NCBI GenBank assembly: GCA_030220185.1
Contig: JASPKZ010009651.1
Location: 86,001-150,000, forward strand
DNA length: 64,000 nucleotides
Source of the DNA: Diploptera punctata
Taxonomy: Eukaryota; Arthropoda; Insecta; Blattodea; Blaberidae
Reading direction: 5' to 3'
Positions 62,880-64,000 of the stretch are shown here, piece after piece. How positions within the stretch are numbered: position 1 is the first letter of the stretch; each line of letters opens with the position of its first letter. Position numbers and translations under genes: made by a program. The notes under the pieces were generated by a model. It was not told the origin of the DNA. It saw only the letters and a list, made by a program, of their open reading frames with translations, and did no database searches.

Positions 62880-63205
62880 CTTTGGTCTCAAGGTAGCGTG
62901 TTGCCTCGTCATGCAGCGGGCCCGGGTTCGATATCCGGTCGGGACAGGCTCCTCGATGAGGTTTTTCTCGGGGTTTTTCCTAACCTGTAAGACAAATGTC
63001 AAGAAGCTTAGGGCCCGACGGTCCCAGAAAATCATCCGGCCATCATCGTCACCCTTATCATTACCATCATCATCCTTCACCGGTGTGGAAAGTAACGGGA
63101 AGCTACCACACCTGTAATTCCCTAGTAAAGATGCAAAGCATAGCATGAAAATTGCTGTGAAAGACCTGCCCTCGGGCAGAATTACTATGGATGGACGGAT
63201 TTGCT
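62880..63205 (+). mobile_element. SINE-2 copy
   Basis: TTTGGTCTCAAGGTAGCG head, GGGTTCGATATCCGGTC B-box region, GTAAGACAAATGTCAAGAAG and ACCGGTGTGGAAAGTAACGG in the body, ending ACTATGGATGGACGGAT. It contains a small CATCATC-type expansion near 63042-63075. Confidence 0.88.
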
Positions 63206-63352
63206 ATTAAATTAAATTACATCCAATCTATGAAGATAATTATAGTTACAGTATATTTAATTTATACATTCATTCAGATATATAACTCGCAAAAATAGAG
63301 ACATATAATACATTCAAAATTTTCGTCAGTATTTTGAGGATATAATGAGAAA
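63206..63352. other. Unassigned spacer
   Basis: AT-rich; nothing recognised. Confidence 0.3.
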
Positions 63353-63400
63353 GCAGCCCTTGAACCTCAGGTTTGATAGTGACAGTGAGTTAGATAATTA
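63353..63400 (+). mobile_element. LINE-A terminal 3' scrap
   Basis: TGAACCTCAGGTTTGATAGT then GACAGTGAGTTAGATAATTA aligns with the last 45 nt of LINE-A (ATGAACCTACGGGTTCGATA then GTGCCAGTGAGTAAGTAA). An extremely truncated insertion. Confidence 0.65.
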
Positions 63401-63409
63401 GTTTTAGGT

Positions 63410-64000
63410 GACTATTTAACTCATGCCCCAAATTGGAGTCAATGACAAACACGTTACAATGATTTTTGATTTACAACCAATCACAGTTGTGTTTCGCCTA
63501 GAATTTACCAACTAAAGTTTATCATAATAAAGAAAACACTTCCTTTTTAACATTCTGAATAGGTCATAGCATTATTTTACAATGACTGACTCACCAAGAA
63601 ATACGGCTACCAGATTGTATATATAGTGCATGAATGTCAACACTTACCGCTTGCGGGAGTTAATATAAAAACATTTGTAGCAATTGATTATACCACCAAA
63701 AAAAGAAACCACTGTTTGCACTTTCTTAAATGTATTTTGTTCCAGAAAATATAATTGTCATATTTACGTCATAGGACATCAGAAATGAATTAACATACAG
63801 TTTGATGTGTTTAATTTTTTTCCCCTCTAGAGTGCATTGCGTTCCTTTGGCAATAAATAATGTGATCTGGTTGCAATGACGAACAATTGAAGCAAATGAA
63901 GCGTACCAATCGTTTCTCATTTGTTTTCAAACATCGCTGTTTACATTAAATATATCAATATTGTAAAATAACTATATTTAAATAATGATTTGTGAGTAAA
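63410..64000 (+). mobile_element. Helentron-like element, copy D (cut by window end)
   Basis: Starts exactly at GACTATTTAACTCATGCCCC and follows copies A and B in sense order (TGGAGTCAATGAC, ACCAATCACAGT, GCTACCAGATTGTATATATA, TTTGTTTTCAAACATCGC). It continues past the window edge, so the terminal hairpin is not seen. Confidence 0.65.

Noticed and set aside
1..64000. CRISPR array, bacterial operons or viral genomes
   Set aside because: Direct repeats are microsatellites, element ends or satellite-like units; no regularly spaced unique spacers and no prokaryotic or viral genes seen.

Overview
The window is animal nuclear DNA, very probably from an arthropod with a large, repeat-rich genome. 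It is AT-rich and holds many non-LTR retrotransposons (LINEs), tRNA-derived SINEs, Tc1/mariner transposons, Helitron-like elements and microsatellites. I see no host gene, no functional tRNA or rRNA and no prokaryotic gene organisation. An insect with a big genome (cockroach-like) fits the element mix and the frequent octamer TAGGCCTA, but the species cannot be named from sequence alone. Family names used here (LINE-A to LINE-E, SINE-1 to SINE-5) are local labels.

Layout. 1-1010: decayed Tc1 transposase. 1418-6062 (-): nearly full-length LINE-A carrying three nested insertions, namely a Helentron-like element, a SINE-1 and a LINE-C 3' end. 8853-10204: SINE-1, SINE-4 and a LINE-A fragment. 11767-12249: a long inverted repeat. 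13042-about 17350 (-): RTE-type LINE-B with broken ORF1 and ORF2. 17738-22345: SINEs, a 98-bp hairpin and a possible LINE leader. 22490-26805: LINE remnants and two CR1-like LINE-E 3' ends, one split by a complete Tc1 element (23797-25532). 28573-36765: LINE, SINE and Helentron-like copies and a 539-bp TA-flanked transposon. 37169-43000: SINEs, an inverted-repeat MITE and three Helitrons. 43795-46447: LINE-D pieces, a tandem array hit by a MITE and a SINE, and a foldback element. 46447-55325: LINE-C and LINE-D, the latter split by a second Tc1 (50626-52171). 55911-59165 (+): LINE-A copy 1 with an uninterrupted 1012-codon endonuclease/reverse transcriptase ORF, the only apparently intact gene. 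59166-64000: SINE, LINE fragments and a Helentron-like copy cut by the window end.

How the parts relate. LINE-A copy 1 is a base-by-base reference for the decayed copies and defines the empty sites of three insertions in copy 2. LINE-E copy 2 does the same for the Tc1 insertion in LINE-E copy 1. Autonomous LINEs are the likely source of reverse transcriptase for the SINEs. The MITEs and the Helentron-like repeats carry no enzyme here and depended on transposases elsewhere. The best candidates for something under-described are the four-copy Helentron-like family with asymmetric inverted repeats and a terminal hairpin, the long inverted repeat at 11.8-12.2 kb, and the conserved structured 5' leader of LINE-A.
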